The notes below the pieces were generated by a model. That model worked only from the letters and a program-made list of their open reading frames with translations, was not told the origin of the DNA and did no database searches. 64,000 nt of DNA from Fulvitalea axinellae (GTDB lineage Bacteria; Bacteroidota; Bacteroidia; Cytophagales; Cyclobacteriaceae), in the NCBI RefSeq assembly GCF_036492835.1, contig NZ_AP025314.1:4692010-4756009 (forward strand), read 5' to 3'. A program made the position numbers and the translations under genes. Shown in pieces: positions 49,696-58,606 of the stretch (within the stretch, counting starts at the first letter, position 1; each line of letters starts with the position of its first letter).

Positions 49696-50067
49696 TCAGA
49701 TTCTATAAATAAGCCTAAACGCCACGCACCCTATAAGTACGCCCAAGGCATTGGCCAAAAGGTCCAAATATTCAAAGCCCCTTCCGGGTACGGCGCTCTG
49801 CAGAAGCTCGATCGCCAAGCCATAGGCCAGCGTGATGCCCACGGTGTAGGGAATTGCCCTGTAGCGCAACACCTGATACTTGCCCTGCTTCTTGAAGCCA
49901 ACGATCATCAGCATGGTCAAAACGCAAAAAATACCCGCATGGGCCACTTTATCAAACTGAAAAAAATCCAGCTTCATAGGGCGAGGAAAATGCTCGCCGG
50001 GCAACATGGTCAGCAACAGAATGACCAAGGCCCAAATGATCGTATATAGATTATACCTGAAAAACAT
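49696..50067 (-). CDS. VanZ family protein
   Basis: 123 residues with four hydrophobic segments. VanZ motifs present: LLTMLPGEHFP, DKVAHAGIFCVLTMLMI (D-K-x-x-H), and ELLQSAVPGRGFEYLDLLANALGVLIG (ExxQ...RxxxxxDxxxNxxG). Family members influence glycopeptide sensitivity but most are of unknown role. Third gene in the sprA-gcvH-vanZ order that I recall from other Bacteroidota. Confidence 0.9.
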   Translation of the reverse strand: MFFRYNLYTIIWALVILLLTMLPGEHFPRPMKLDFFQFDKVAHAGIFCVLTMLMIVGFKKQGKYQVLRYRAIPYTVGITLAYGLAIELLQSAVPGRGFEYLDLLANALGVLIGCVAFRLIYRI

Positions 50068-50085
50068 ATCGCCTATTCATAAAAG

Positions 50086-50118
50086 AAATGTCATGGCATA
50101 AACCAAGCCATGACATTT
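50086..50118 (-). terminator. Hairpin terminator after gcvH
   Basis: A perfect 12-bp stem AAATGTCATGGC / GCCATGACATTT with a 9-base loop and a T-rich stretch on the minus strand, between gcvH and vanZ. Confidence 0.65.
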
Positions 50119-50158
50119 CCGATATAGGTAAAACGCCCGACGGGCGAAAAACCGTATT

Positions 50159-50539
50159 TTACGCTCCGATAAGCTCTTTGTAAGCCTCAACGTCCAGAAG
50201 GTTCTCCAACTCAGAAGGGTCGCTGATCTGGACCTTAACCATCCAGCCGTCTTCGTAAGGGGCAGAGTTCACCAACTCAGGCTCTGACTCAAGCTCTTCG
50301 TTGAATTCCAACACTTTTCCCGAAACGGGCATCAACAGGTCGGAAACAGTCTTGACAGCCTCAACAGTACCGAAAACTTCCTCGGCATCAAGGGTCTCCC
50401 CCTCCGTCTCGATCTCAACGTAAACGATGTCTCCAAGCTCTTTTTGGGCAAAGTCGGTAATTCCGATTCTCGCCACGTCGCCATCGATCTCGATCCACTC
50501 GTGATCTTTGGTGTACTTCAATCCTTCAGGTAGGTTCAT
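50159..50539 (-). CDS. gcvH: Glycine cleavage system H protein
   Basis: 126 residues; lipoyl carrier that shuttles the aminomethyl group between the P, T and L proteins. Lipoylated Lys63 in FGTVEAVKTVSDLLMP; the start MNLPEGLKYTKDHEWIEIDGD and the end YEDGWMVKVQISDPSELENLL are standard. gcvP and gcvT are not adjacent. Lies directly downstream of sprA (136 bases). Confidence 0.97.
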   Translation of the reverse strand: MNLPEGLKYTKDHEWIEIDGDVARIGITDFAQKELGDIVYVEIETEGETLDAEEVFGTVEAVKTVSDLLMPVSGKVLEFNEELESEPELVNSAPYEDGWMVKVQISDPSELENLLDVEAYKELIGA

Positions 50540-50674
50540 GGTCGTTCAAATTTTTTTCGATAGAAAAATATCGGGTACGGCAACAAACTATTGCCCGGGC
50601 GAATATGCTCAACCCGAACGGGATAATCAAGTCTATGGCAAAATTGTGCGATGTTCTGACAATACAATATTTCA

Positions 50675-53600
50675 TTAGGAAAGACTGAAGCGGACCTGCA
50701 CCCCAAAAGCGGTGGTAGTACGGCGATACGAAGTGGAAATTTTCGGTTCGTTAACGCTCCGTTCGTAGTACATTTGTACGTTCAATCTGCGGTTCACTTG
50801 GTAATCAAGCGTCGGACGGACCTGAATGTTCATGTTTCCGTTTGTTATTTTATTTTCCTCGTCAATACGGCGCTGTACGGTCTGCGTATCCTTAAAGCGG
50901 GCCGTCAGACGCATTGTAAGGTCATTATCCAAAACGATAGTCCTGCCGTCGAATTTGAACGGCAATTTCAACCCGGCCTTCGTATAACTTACATCGAAAA
51001 CAAAGTCCTTAGAATTCATCTCCGTAATCTGAGCGTTCGATATGGTTAGTCCCGCAGTTCTTTCCGTATTGTATTGGAATTTGAACATAATACGGTTTTT
51101 GGTCCGTAGGTTAAACCCGATTAAAGGCCTAAAACGCTCCGTTATCAACACTTGGTTGATGATATATACAGGAACCAATTCACCATTATCGTCCACTATT
51201 GTCGGAGACTGATAGTCCTCGATATTCTGATCGAGACTCAGGATCCCCGGATCATTGTAATCCAGAGCGTTAGTGTAGCTGTCCACCGAGTAGGTTGACG
51301 TATAAGCGTGCGAAAGCGTAATGGAAGTAAACAGTTTCTTTAGCGCCGGAATTCGCTTCAGTCCCGTATAGTCGATCCGCCAGTTAGGCATCGGAATGCT
51401 CGGGAACGGCGACAAACCTACGGAAGAGGCATTTTTACCAGAATATGCAGCGATAAAGGCCGGAATTAATACGTCTTGCGAATTTTCGCCATAAACACCA
51501 CTGCCTTCGGCGTCAGCGTCCAATCTGCCCTTAACTATCGCCCTGTTTTTCACGAATTCATCAAACACGTCCGAATCGATTCCGTTTCCGGAAAAAGCCG
51601 TGGAAACGGGTAGGAAACTAACACTGTAGCTACCGGAACGGGCCGGCGTCAGCGATCGGAACACGTCCTCAGCATCATCGAATCGGAAAAGTTCCTGATA
51701 GCCGTCTGTTTTTCTTTTATCAAAATTAACCTTGACAGAAAAATCCCTAAACGGTTCAAGTTTCGCCGAAATCTTCAGGTTTAGACTCTTGGCTTGGTTA
51801 AATGGCGTCGTCATGCTTGGCGTTTGTACCAGCCAGCCATTTTCCGAGGCCGTATAACGAATCGACGGGTCTTGGCTACCCAAAATAAACGGCAAGCCCG
51901 GCGAATCAAAATCCTCGTCAAAACCAAGCAGATGCGGGTTATTGGCAAAGCCCGGAAGCAAAGTCCCTTCCGTGACGGTATAATTAAAGTTCACCGAACG
52001 CAACGACATCATCAAACGAGCGAGTCCTTTGAGCGCTTTGAAATCGCGTACGGTGTCTTCCTCGTTTTTCTTCCGGATGTGAGCTCCTTTCTGTCTGCTG
52101 GATGATCTTGAAGATCGTTTTCGACCGTTAAGCGATTTTAGGAACTTGTTTTTATTATAAAGCTTTACAAAGTCAACTTTGCCGGTAAGGCCGTATTGGC
52201 GGTTGTTTTCAATCGTATTACCGAAATAAAGATCAGGCTCCTCCGGATCCGGCAAAGGTCCAGCCTCCCAGTTATAACCGACATCATAAGAAGCGTCGGC
52301 GCTCATCCAGTCCGTAAGCGGAAGCTTATCCAACGGGAGTCGGTAATTGAAAGACAACTGCTGGTTATAATTTTTAATCCTTCCGAAATTCATGAAATTC
52401 CTTCGAACCGAATCCTTCTTCGCCTGGGTATTCAAATCACCCAAAGGTTCGTCCACAATTGCGTTTACCCTCGCATTATAATTCATCGAAAGGCTATTGG
52501 TCAAATTCCAACGCAACGCGTAGCTTCTGTTGAAGTAGAAATACTTATCGAAAGTAGGGTCAATACCCTCGATTGTCATTTTCTCGTTTCGGAGCTGCGT
52601 ACGCACAAATCGGCGATCAACTTCGGCCGTAACCGATACAGAGGACGGAATAGGTGAAATATTAAAATCCTTCAGCCATTTCAAATACGGACTCTCCAAA
52701 GCCGTTGCCCCTTTGAACGGTTCCCAAAGGATTTCTTCCGGAGTATATTGGTAAGCGGCCACGCCACGGTAATATTCGTTTACGTAAGACTCCGTATTGT
52801 AATTGGAACTGGTTACGTCGCTGTAAGCGTAAGTGAAATTCAGGTTTTCCAGATCGTAAAAATGCTTTTTGGCGTCCGGCTTCCGTTTTTCTTTCCTAAC
52901 ATTCGTGAAGCTAATCGCCCGGCGGGTGGTTCTGTCCTGAACCATTTTCTTGTAGTCCGACCTGGCGCTTTCATTTTCAAAAGCGTTGAGCGAAGCGCTA
53001 AGCGGAATATCCGGATCAAGCGGATCGTAGAACGGCGTAACCACCTCTTTCTCGTAGCTCACGAACATCGGGATCTTGAGCCCGAGACGATCCGGGCCGA
53101 ATTTGTCGACATTCACTCTGGCCGAAATATCATAACCGATGCGGTCTTCACGAGTCCGTTCGTTGATCTTTTGCTGAATCTCACCAAATCCCGACGACAC
53201 GTAGCGAGTAGATGCGTTAATCTCCGCCACATCGGCAAGTTTGGTATTCATACGGACATTTGCCGCCCAGCCGTCTTTGGAATCGAAATCCGTCACGCGG
53301 AGTTCGTTCACCCAAATACAAGCCGATTTTGACTCGCCGTCAGGCGTTTTCGGGTTTCGGACACCAATCATCAGCGTTTCCACACCACTCAAGGCAGGTC
53401 GGCCGACAACAGTCAAGCGATACTTTCCAGACTCTTTACTGTAAGGCAATTCCAAGCTCGCCTGCTTTCTGTCCCGTTCTTTTTTCAATGTATAAAGCTC
53501 ATCGAATGCCAAATCGATGGCATTTTCTTCCGGCCAAACCTCATAAGGGTCCTGAGCACCTTGGGCGCTAAACACCAACGGAAGTTCTATCTCGTAGTAG

Positions 53601-56600
53601 TTTTGCGTAAAGTCAGCTCCCAGCCTGACAAAGGCTTTTAGGTCTCCGTCCAGAGCGTCTTCCGTCTCGGCGTGGATAAACATCTTGACCTTTCCGTAAT
53701 TCACCAGATCGAGATTCGTGTTCTTAAACGCTGCTCTAGCGTCCCGGTCTTTCAGCTCGTCTACGCAAAGCTGCATGGACTGCTCGTTTACCCGGCGCTC
53801 CACGGTTGATGTGTTGTCACGATCACGATTAATGCCCGGAGGCAGAACGTAGCCCGTATTTTCCTCCACATTTACGGCCGAAACAGTGAAATTCCGTGTA
53901 TCAACCGGTTTAGGAATTTCCTGGAAACCTTTGTGGTAAAGATCGCCGTCGTATTTTCTCCACTGCGCTCCCGCAAAACGGAAATTAACCATACGGAGTA
54001 CGGCAGGCTGTTTAAAGCCCGTCATATACATCCGGAGGTAACGCATATTCTTGAAGCCTTGGATATTGCCCTGGACCCTGTCCGGCGTACGGATCGGGAT
54101 CCGGAAAAGATACCAGTTCACCGTTTCGCCGTTTTGGGCTTCGGCCACTAAGTGGTCGGTAATATAACCTTCGCCAACCGACAATGAGCCCGGCTTCAGT
54201 TTTACTTTATATTCGTAATAAGCCTCAAGGGTAGAAATCGTATTGTCATCATTGAGGTCCGAATTATCAGGTTTCGGGCTGTTTGAAGGCGTATAAGAAC
54301 CTCCGGAAACTACCGGCGAGTTATTTTCAATACCGTTAAAGGATTTGTAACGTTCCAGAATTTTGTGGTCCCTGTCGTCATGATAACCGCCGAGATAATA
54401 ACGGAAGTCATCGCCAGCTACGTCATCACCAATCTTTTCTCGGGCGGAAGCCGGAATCGAATTCAAGAATGTCTGGAAAGGAGCGTAGGCTTGCTCGGCG
54501 GCGTTGCCCAAACCGTCGAAACCAACGTCTTGGTATTGCCGAGAGCCACTGTCATTATCAAAGGCCTTGTTCAGGATTTGTTGTGTGGTAACCCGTCCCC
54601 AAGGATCCATCGGTGTAACGCCGTTGTCCGAACCGTCACCCGGAAGGCCGTTTTCGAAGATGTGTCTTCCGTTATCGAAGATGTCTTCCGAAACGTTACC
54701 CAAGTTAAACACCAGCTCTCCGCCAGTAGTGTTGTTTATCCCTTGTACCTGTCCGTTCTTACCGGCGATAAAAGGATCGAGCATCCAGAATTCGATATAC
54801 TCGATATTGGTTTGGTCAAAATCGGTCTCGTTGGTAATCGCCCGCATTATACCGCCCCAGTTTTCTTCGGGCTTTCTAAGCTTTCCTTCGGCGTCCAGAT
54901 TCGTGTTAAAGTTATAAGGCCCGCGCTCATCCGGATAATAAGCCATATCGAATACGGGGAGGTTCACGTTGATAACCTGATCATCCCGGTTCGGGAAAAG
55001 CTCCTGTGGCGGAACCGGGCGTACGTAGTGGTTTTCCAGATCATCATCGCCGATGTTGGATGGCTTCTGGGTCGAGGAAGAACGATAGAAAAGGTTATCC
55101 ACGATATACCAAGCCAATTTGGCCCGCTTCCCGTTCAGGAGGTGCGGATCCTGCTCTTTTCCCAAATCAAACGGGCTTCCGTTGATATCGGGCGTAGTCG
55201 CCAATTTCCATTTTTCCAGATATCCCGAAGTCAAGCTATAAGGAATTACGGCCGTTTCGAAGTCATCAATATAGGACGTGCTCTCGCCGTCCACTTTGTT
55301 CGATGTACCCGACATCAGCTGGGCAAACTCGGCGTTAATCCGGAAGCTGGAAGGTTCTTTAGTCGAAACCACCGGCAAGGCGTCCATCATCCGGGTCAGA
55401 AACCTGGACTCTGTGCTGTAATTGATATCGAAACCGTATTTGACGTTGTTCAGCGGTTCGCTACCAATCGAAACCCGGCTCACGATCGGGCGCTCGCGCA
55501 GATAAAGCATCGTAGCGCCAATATTGAAATTCTCATTGATCTTGTAATCGAGCCTTGTTCCCAAAAGCGTTCTTGAGGAAAAATTGAACAGGTCCGATTT
55601 TTCATAACTCACGGCGATCTCTTTGCCGGAAGTCATGATACTTTGGTTAAGAATAATCACCCTCCCGAGGTTGTAATCGACGCGGTAATCGATGTTTTCC
55701 GTCAAAGGCATTCCTCCCGCCGTCACCACCACGGAATTTTCGGCGATACCGATACCCGGCAAAGCGATTTCGCTGGCCGATCCGGAAGCCACACGGCCTA
55801 CCAAAGTGAATTTGTCCTTGTTTACGTCTTGTTGGGCCTCGTTCTTGGTTTTGCCGTACAAGTCGTGATAAACGTATTTGTTGATCAGGAAATCTTCGGT
55901 TCCGGCCACGAATTTGTTTTCCAGATTATCACCGAACGGTTCCAAAATCGGGAATACGACCAAGCCGTAATCCGGAATTACGGTAACACCTTCCACAAAG
56001 TCGAAATAACCGTCGCCAGTAGAAATCGGGTCGCCATTTTGGTTCAATTGGTCGAGGCCAAGGACATTCACCAATGGTTTTCCTTTGATGCTGGCTCCTT
56101 CGCTCAACGAAGGGTTATCGAGTCCCGTGGTGTTATCCCTATATTTGATCTGAAGCTCGAAGCCTTCTTTCTCGATTCTCGAAACGCCTAATCCGTAGAC
56201 ATTTTTCATCATCAGATCCCAAGTAGGCACTTCGGTGTTGATCTTGTTAGGCCTCAAAAGCTTCATGTAGATCAACTGGTTTTCCTTAACCTTGGAGTAG
56301 TTTTCAGAAAGTTCACCCACACGGTACGCACGGCCATTATAGGTATATTCGTAAGAAACGGCTAACATCTCGTCGCTCTGTAGCGAGCGCTTAAGGGAGA
56401 TATAACCCAAAGCCGAGTTGAAATAGAATTCGTCCTTTGTAAGTTTTCTCGCTCCGTTGGCCAAGACGTAATCTACGGTGTTTTCCATTCCGTGGCCTTT
56501 GGCCGCGGACTCAAACCGGGTAGGATCACGGAAATCCGTTTCGTTATTTCGAAGCGTCGAAAAAAGTGAGTTCGCGTCATTACTTGCGGGACCGTTTCTT

Positions 56601-57871
56601 TTCGGGTTCCATGTAGTGCGATAAACCCTCTCCGGCTCGCCAAGGTCCATCAAACCGGCGACATTACGCAACGTCGTGGTATTGTTGCTCCTGTTGATCA
56701 CATAAACTTCGACACGCGTTACGTTTACGCCCGAAATCACGCGCGAAGGGCGCTCTACCCATTCCTCGTATTTGTCCCTAAAGAAGTGGGAGAGGAAGAA
56801 GTGGCGGTTTTCGTCGTAATCCGAAACCCTTTTGGTAAACTGTTTCCCTTGGCCCGGCGTGCCGTTCGAACCTATACGGATAGTCTCTGACTGACCACGT
56901 TGGGTGGTCATCACGGAAGTCATATACAAACGGCCAAACTGCAGTTGCGTTTTTACCCCAAAAAGGTTTTGCGCACCACGAATCAGGCTGTTGTCAAGCC
57001 CCATACTTACGTTACCGACTTCAATTTTCTTTATAATTTCCTCATCATAACCGGTGTATTCCACCTTAAGGTCGTTCTGGAAATTAAACGCGTTATTGTT
57101 GTCCACATTTGCGGTAACTTTCAGCTTTTCCCCGATTTGTCCGACCAAATTCAGGCTCATCTGCATATCGAAATCCAAACCGCCGCTCCGCTGTTGGGCT
57201 ACGGGAACGGACGGATTAAACGTTCGAACCCAACGTCCGCCAAGGTCCAGATTGACCGATCCGCTAGGCTTGATGTTTACCACCGAACCTCCGAAAATAC
57301 GGTCGAAAATAGGGCTGAGATAAATAGGGGGAATAAGTTTTCGGTCACTGACGGCGCTTTTTCCGTCAAGACCGGCGGAACGGGCCCGCCAATAATCCCG
57401 GAGCACTTTCATCGTATGCAGACGATCGTACTCCTCAAAACTCATGTAAGTGTCGGGGCGATAATTCACTCCGTCGCCGAAGCGCTCGTATATTCTGAAA
57501 TTGTTCGCCGTGTCCAGCTCATAACCCAAATTTAGAAACGCGGGATCCGAAAGGCGGTAAGGGCTCCGCATCAAACGGTTCGAAAAAGGGTCCCCGTTAC
57601 GATCTTCGGGTTCGTATTCCGGCCGGCTTGTTTTCTTATACGGCTCTGTCGCTGGCGTATCTTTTTTTTCACCTGTACCGTTATTCACTTGGGCGCTAAC
57701 AGCCAGTGGCATGGCCAGAAGACCAAAAGCAAAACCTATATAGACGGCAATTCTCCTCAACAAAGCTCGTTCTCTTCTAAAATTCCAATACTGATTGCTA
57801 TGTGTGTGCTGGTGCAAAAAAACGACCGCTTTCTTTCCCGAAGCGCTTGTTTTATCTGGCCTTGAGTGCAA
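50675..57871 (-). CDS. sprA: SprA, outer-membrane translocon of the type IX secretion system
   Basis: 2398 residues, the very large outer-membrane beta-barrel through which type IX cargo passes (SprA/Sov). It is needed for gliding and secretion of CTD proteins. Opening: a basic segment and a hydrophobic signal at ~40-60 (RRIAVYIGFAFGLLAMPLAVSAQ). Recognisable family phrases include PIYLSPIFDRIFGGSVVNIKPSGSVNLDLGGRWV, the repeated LKVTANVDNNN and QNLFGVKTQLQFG segments near residue 250, and the C-terminal barrel ending VQMYYERS...AFGVQVRFSLS. The ATG at 57871 lies within the end of ruvA (20-base overlap); a later start is possible because only the region from about residue 30 resembles a signal peptide. 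Confidence 0.96.
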   Translation of the reverse strand: MHSRPDKTSASGKKAVVFLHQHTHSNQYWNFRRERALLRRIAVYIGFAFGLLAMPLAVSAQVNNGTGEKKDTPATEPYKKTSRPEYEPEDRNGDPFSNRLMRSPYRLSDPAFLNLGYELDTANNFRIYERFGDGVNYRPDTYMSFEEYDRLHTMKVLRDYWRARSAGLDGKSAVSDRKLIPPIYLSPIFDRIFGGSVVNIKPSGSVNLDLGGRWVRTFNPSVPVAQQRSGGLDFDMQMSLNLVGQIGEKLKVTANVDNNNAFNFQNDLKVEYTGYDEEIIKKIEVGNVSMGLDNSLIRGAQNLFGVKTQLQFGRLYMTSVMTTQRGQSETIRIGSNGTPGQGKQFTKRVSDYDENRHFFLSHFFRDKYEEWVERPSRVISGVNVTRVEVYVINRSNNTTTLRNVAGLMDLGEPERVYRTTWNPKRNGPASNDANSLFSTLRNNETDFRDPTRFESAAKGHGMENTVDYVLANGARKLTKDEFYFNSALGYISLKRSLQSDEMLAVSYEYTYNGRAYRVGELSENYSKVKENQLIYMKLLRPNKINTEVPTWDLMMKNVYGLGVSRIEKEGFELQIKYRDNTTGLDNPSLSEGASIKGKPLVNVLGLDQLNQNGDPISTGDGYFDFVEGVTVIPDYGLVVFPILEPFGDNLENKFVAGTEDFLINKYVYHDLYGKTKNEAQQDVNKDKFTLVGRVASGSASEIALPGIGIAENSVVVTAGGMPLTENIDYRVDYNLGRVIILNQSIMTSGKEIAVSYEKSDLFNFSSRTLLGTRLDYKINENFNIGATMLYLRERPIVSRVSIGSEPLNNVKYGFDINYSTESRFLTRMMDALPVVSTKEPSSFRINAEFAQLMSGTSNKVDGESTSYIDDFETAVIPYSLTSGYLEKWKLATTPDINGSPFDLGKEQDPHLLNGKRAKLAWYIVDNLFYRSSSTQKPSNIGDDDLENHYVRPVPPQELFPNRDDQVINVNLPVFDMAYYPDERGPYNFNTNLDAEGKLRKPEENWGGIMRAITNETDFDQTNIEYIEFWMLDPFIAGKNGQVQGINNTTGGELVFNLGNVSEDIFDNGRHIFENGLPGDGSDNGVTPMDPWGRVTTQQILNKAFDNDSGSRQYQDVGFDGLGNAAEQAYAPFQTFLNSIPASAREKIGDDVAGDDFRYYLGGYHDDRDHKILERYKSFNGIENNSPVVSGGSYTPSNSPKPDNSDLNDDNTISTLEAYYEYKVKLKPGSLSVGEGYITDHLVAEAQNGETVNWYLFRIPIRTPDRVQGNIQGFKNMRYLRMYMTGFKQPAVLRMVNFRFAGAQWRKYDGDLYHKGFQEIPKPVDTRNFTVSAVNVEENTGYVLPPGINRDRDNTSTVERRVNEQSMQLCVDELKDRDARAAFKNTNLDLVNYGKVKMFIHAETEDALDGDLKAFVRLGADFTQNYYEIELPLVFSAQGAQDPYEVWPEENAIDLAFDELYTLKKERDRKQASLELPYSKESGKYRLTVVGRPALSGVETLMIGVRNPKTPDGESKSACIWVNELRVTDFDSKDGWAANVRMNTKLADVAEINASTRYVSSGFGEIQQKINERTREDRIGYDISARVNVDKFGPDRLGLKIPMFVSYEKEVVTPFYDPLDPDIPLSASLNAFENESARSDYKKMVQDRTTRRAISFTNVRKEKRKPDAKKHFYDLENLNFTYAYSDVTSSNYNTESYVNEYYRGVAAYQYTPEEILWEPFKGATALESPYLKWLKDFNISPIPSSVSVTAEVDRRFVRTQLRNEKMTIEGIDPTFDKYFYFNRSYALRWNLTNSLSMNYNARVNAIVDEPLGDLNTQAKKDSVRRNFMNFGRIKNYNQQLSFNYRLPLDKLPLTDWMSADASYDVGYNWEAGPLPDPEEPDLYFGNTIENNRQYGLTGKVDFVKLYNKNKFLKSLNGRKRSSRSSSRQKGAHIRKKNEEDTVRDFKALKGLARLMMSLRSVNFNYTVTEGTLLPGFANNPHLLGFDEDFDSPGLPFILGSQDPSIRYTASENGWLVQTPSMTTPFNQAKSLNLKISAKLEPFRDFSVKVNFDKRKTDGYQELFRFDDAEDVFRSLTPARSGSYSVSFLPVSTAFSGNGIDSDVFDEFVKNRAIVKGRLDADAEGSGVYGENSQDVLIPAFIAAYSGKNASSVGLSPFPSIPMPNWRIDYTGLKRIPALKKLFTSITLSHAYTSTYSVDSYTNALDYNDPGILSLDQNIEDYQSPTIVDDNGELVPVYIINQVLITERFRPLIGFNLRTKNRIMFKFQYNTERTAGLTISNAQITEMNSKDFVFDVSYTKAGLKLPFKFDGRTIVLDNDLTMRLTARFKDTQTVQRRIDEENKITNGNMNIQVRPTLDYQVNRRLNVQMYYERSVNEPKISTSYRRTTTAFGVQVRFSLS

Positions 57872-58445
57872 GTTTTATGACTTCTTCCGTGGTAATATCG
57901 GAAGCAGCCTTCTTCAAAATCGTATCGATGCTCTTTTCAGCCGTCGCCTTGGCTATTCCCAAAGTGGTCAATGCCGTTAAGGCGTCTTCTTTTACGGCGT
58001 AATGCGCAACACCCAAAGCGGCGTCCACTTTCTGGTCGAAGCCTTCCTTGGCCAGCTTATCCTTAAGTTCCAGAATAATCCGTTGCGCTGTTTTCGCACC
58101 AATACCTTTCACGCTCTGCACCGTTTTGGCGTCCTCCGACACAATAGCGCGTTTGAGGTCGTTCGCGTCCATCGACGAAAGGATGGTCAGGGCGGTGTTG
58201 GGCCCAACCCCCGAAATCCCGATCAACTGCATAAAGAGCCTTTTTTCCGAACCCTCGGAAAATCCATATAGAATCTGGGCGTCCTCCTTCACATGCAAGT
58301 ACGTGACCAGTTTATAAGATTCCTCGTTTTTTAAAGCGGCGTAAGTGTTCAAGGAGATCCTAACTTCGTAACCCATCCCCCCAACATCGACAATTACAAA
58401 CGCAGGCTCTTTATGAGCCAGCGCACCCTTTAAATACGCTATCAT
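57852..58445 (-). CDS. ruvA: Holliday junction DNA helicase subunit RuvA
   Basis: 197 residues from the ATG at 58445 (MIAYLKGALAHKE). RuvA binds Holliday junctions as a tetramer and recruits RuvB for branch migration. Domain I is an OB-like barrel (VIVDVGGMGYEVRI), domain II has two helix-hairpin-helix motifs (LIGISGVGPNTALTIL, SVKGIGAKTAQRIILELKDKL), and domain III is the small C-terminal RuvB-binding module. ruvB is not in the window. It overlaps sprA, so the two genes probably share a transcript. Confidence 0.96.
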   Translation of the reverse strand: MIAYLKGALAHKEPAFVIVDVGGMGYEVRISLNTYAALKNEESYKLVTYLHVKEDAQILYGFSEGSEKRLFMQLIGISGVGPNTALTILSSMDANDLKRAIVSEDAKTVQSVKGIGAKTAQRIILELKDKLAKEGFDQKVDAALGVAHYAVKEDALTALTTLGIAKATAEKSIDTILKKAASDITTEEVIKLALKAR

Positions 58446-58511
58446 ATCTGCAAAAAGTAAATAGTACAGAAACCAAGTTACGACTAAATGCGCTGAATAC
58501 AATAACATTAC

Positions 58512-58541
58512 AAAAAAACCCGACGGCGATTACCGTCGGGT
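58512..58541 (-). terminator. Terminator of the malic enzyme gene
   Basis: ACCCGACGG, loop, CCGTCGGGT then TTTTTT on the minus strand, between the malic enzyme and ruvA genes. Confidence 0.88.
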
Positions 58542-58606
58542 CTGATCAGTATAAAATTATCAAAAATGAGCCAGAAAAAGGACTTTTCTGATAATCTAAG
58601 CCTCTC

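Noticed and set aside
49696..50539. Terminator separating gcvH and vanZ means unrelated genes
   Set aside because: The hairpin is clear, but order next to sprA is one I recall as conserved in Bacteroidota, so I do not treat it as evidence against linkage.
54365..55576. 403-codon plus-strand frame opposite sprA
   Set aside because: Antisense shadow of sprA; residue composition is that of complementary codons.
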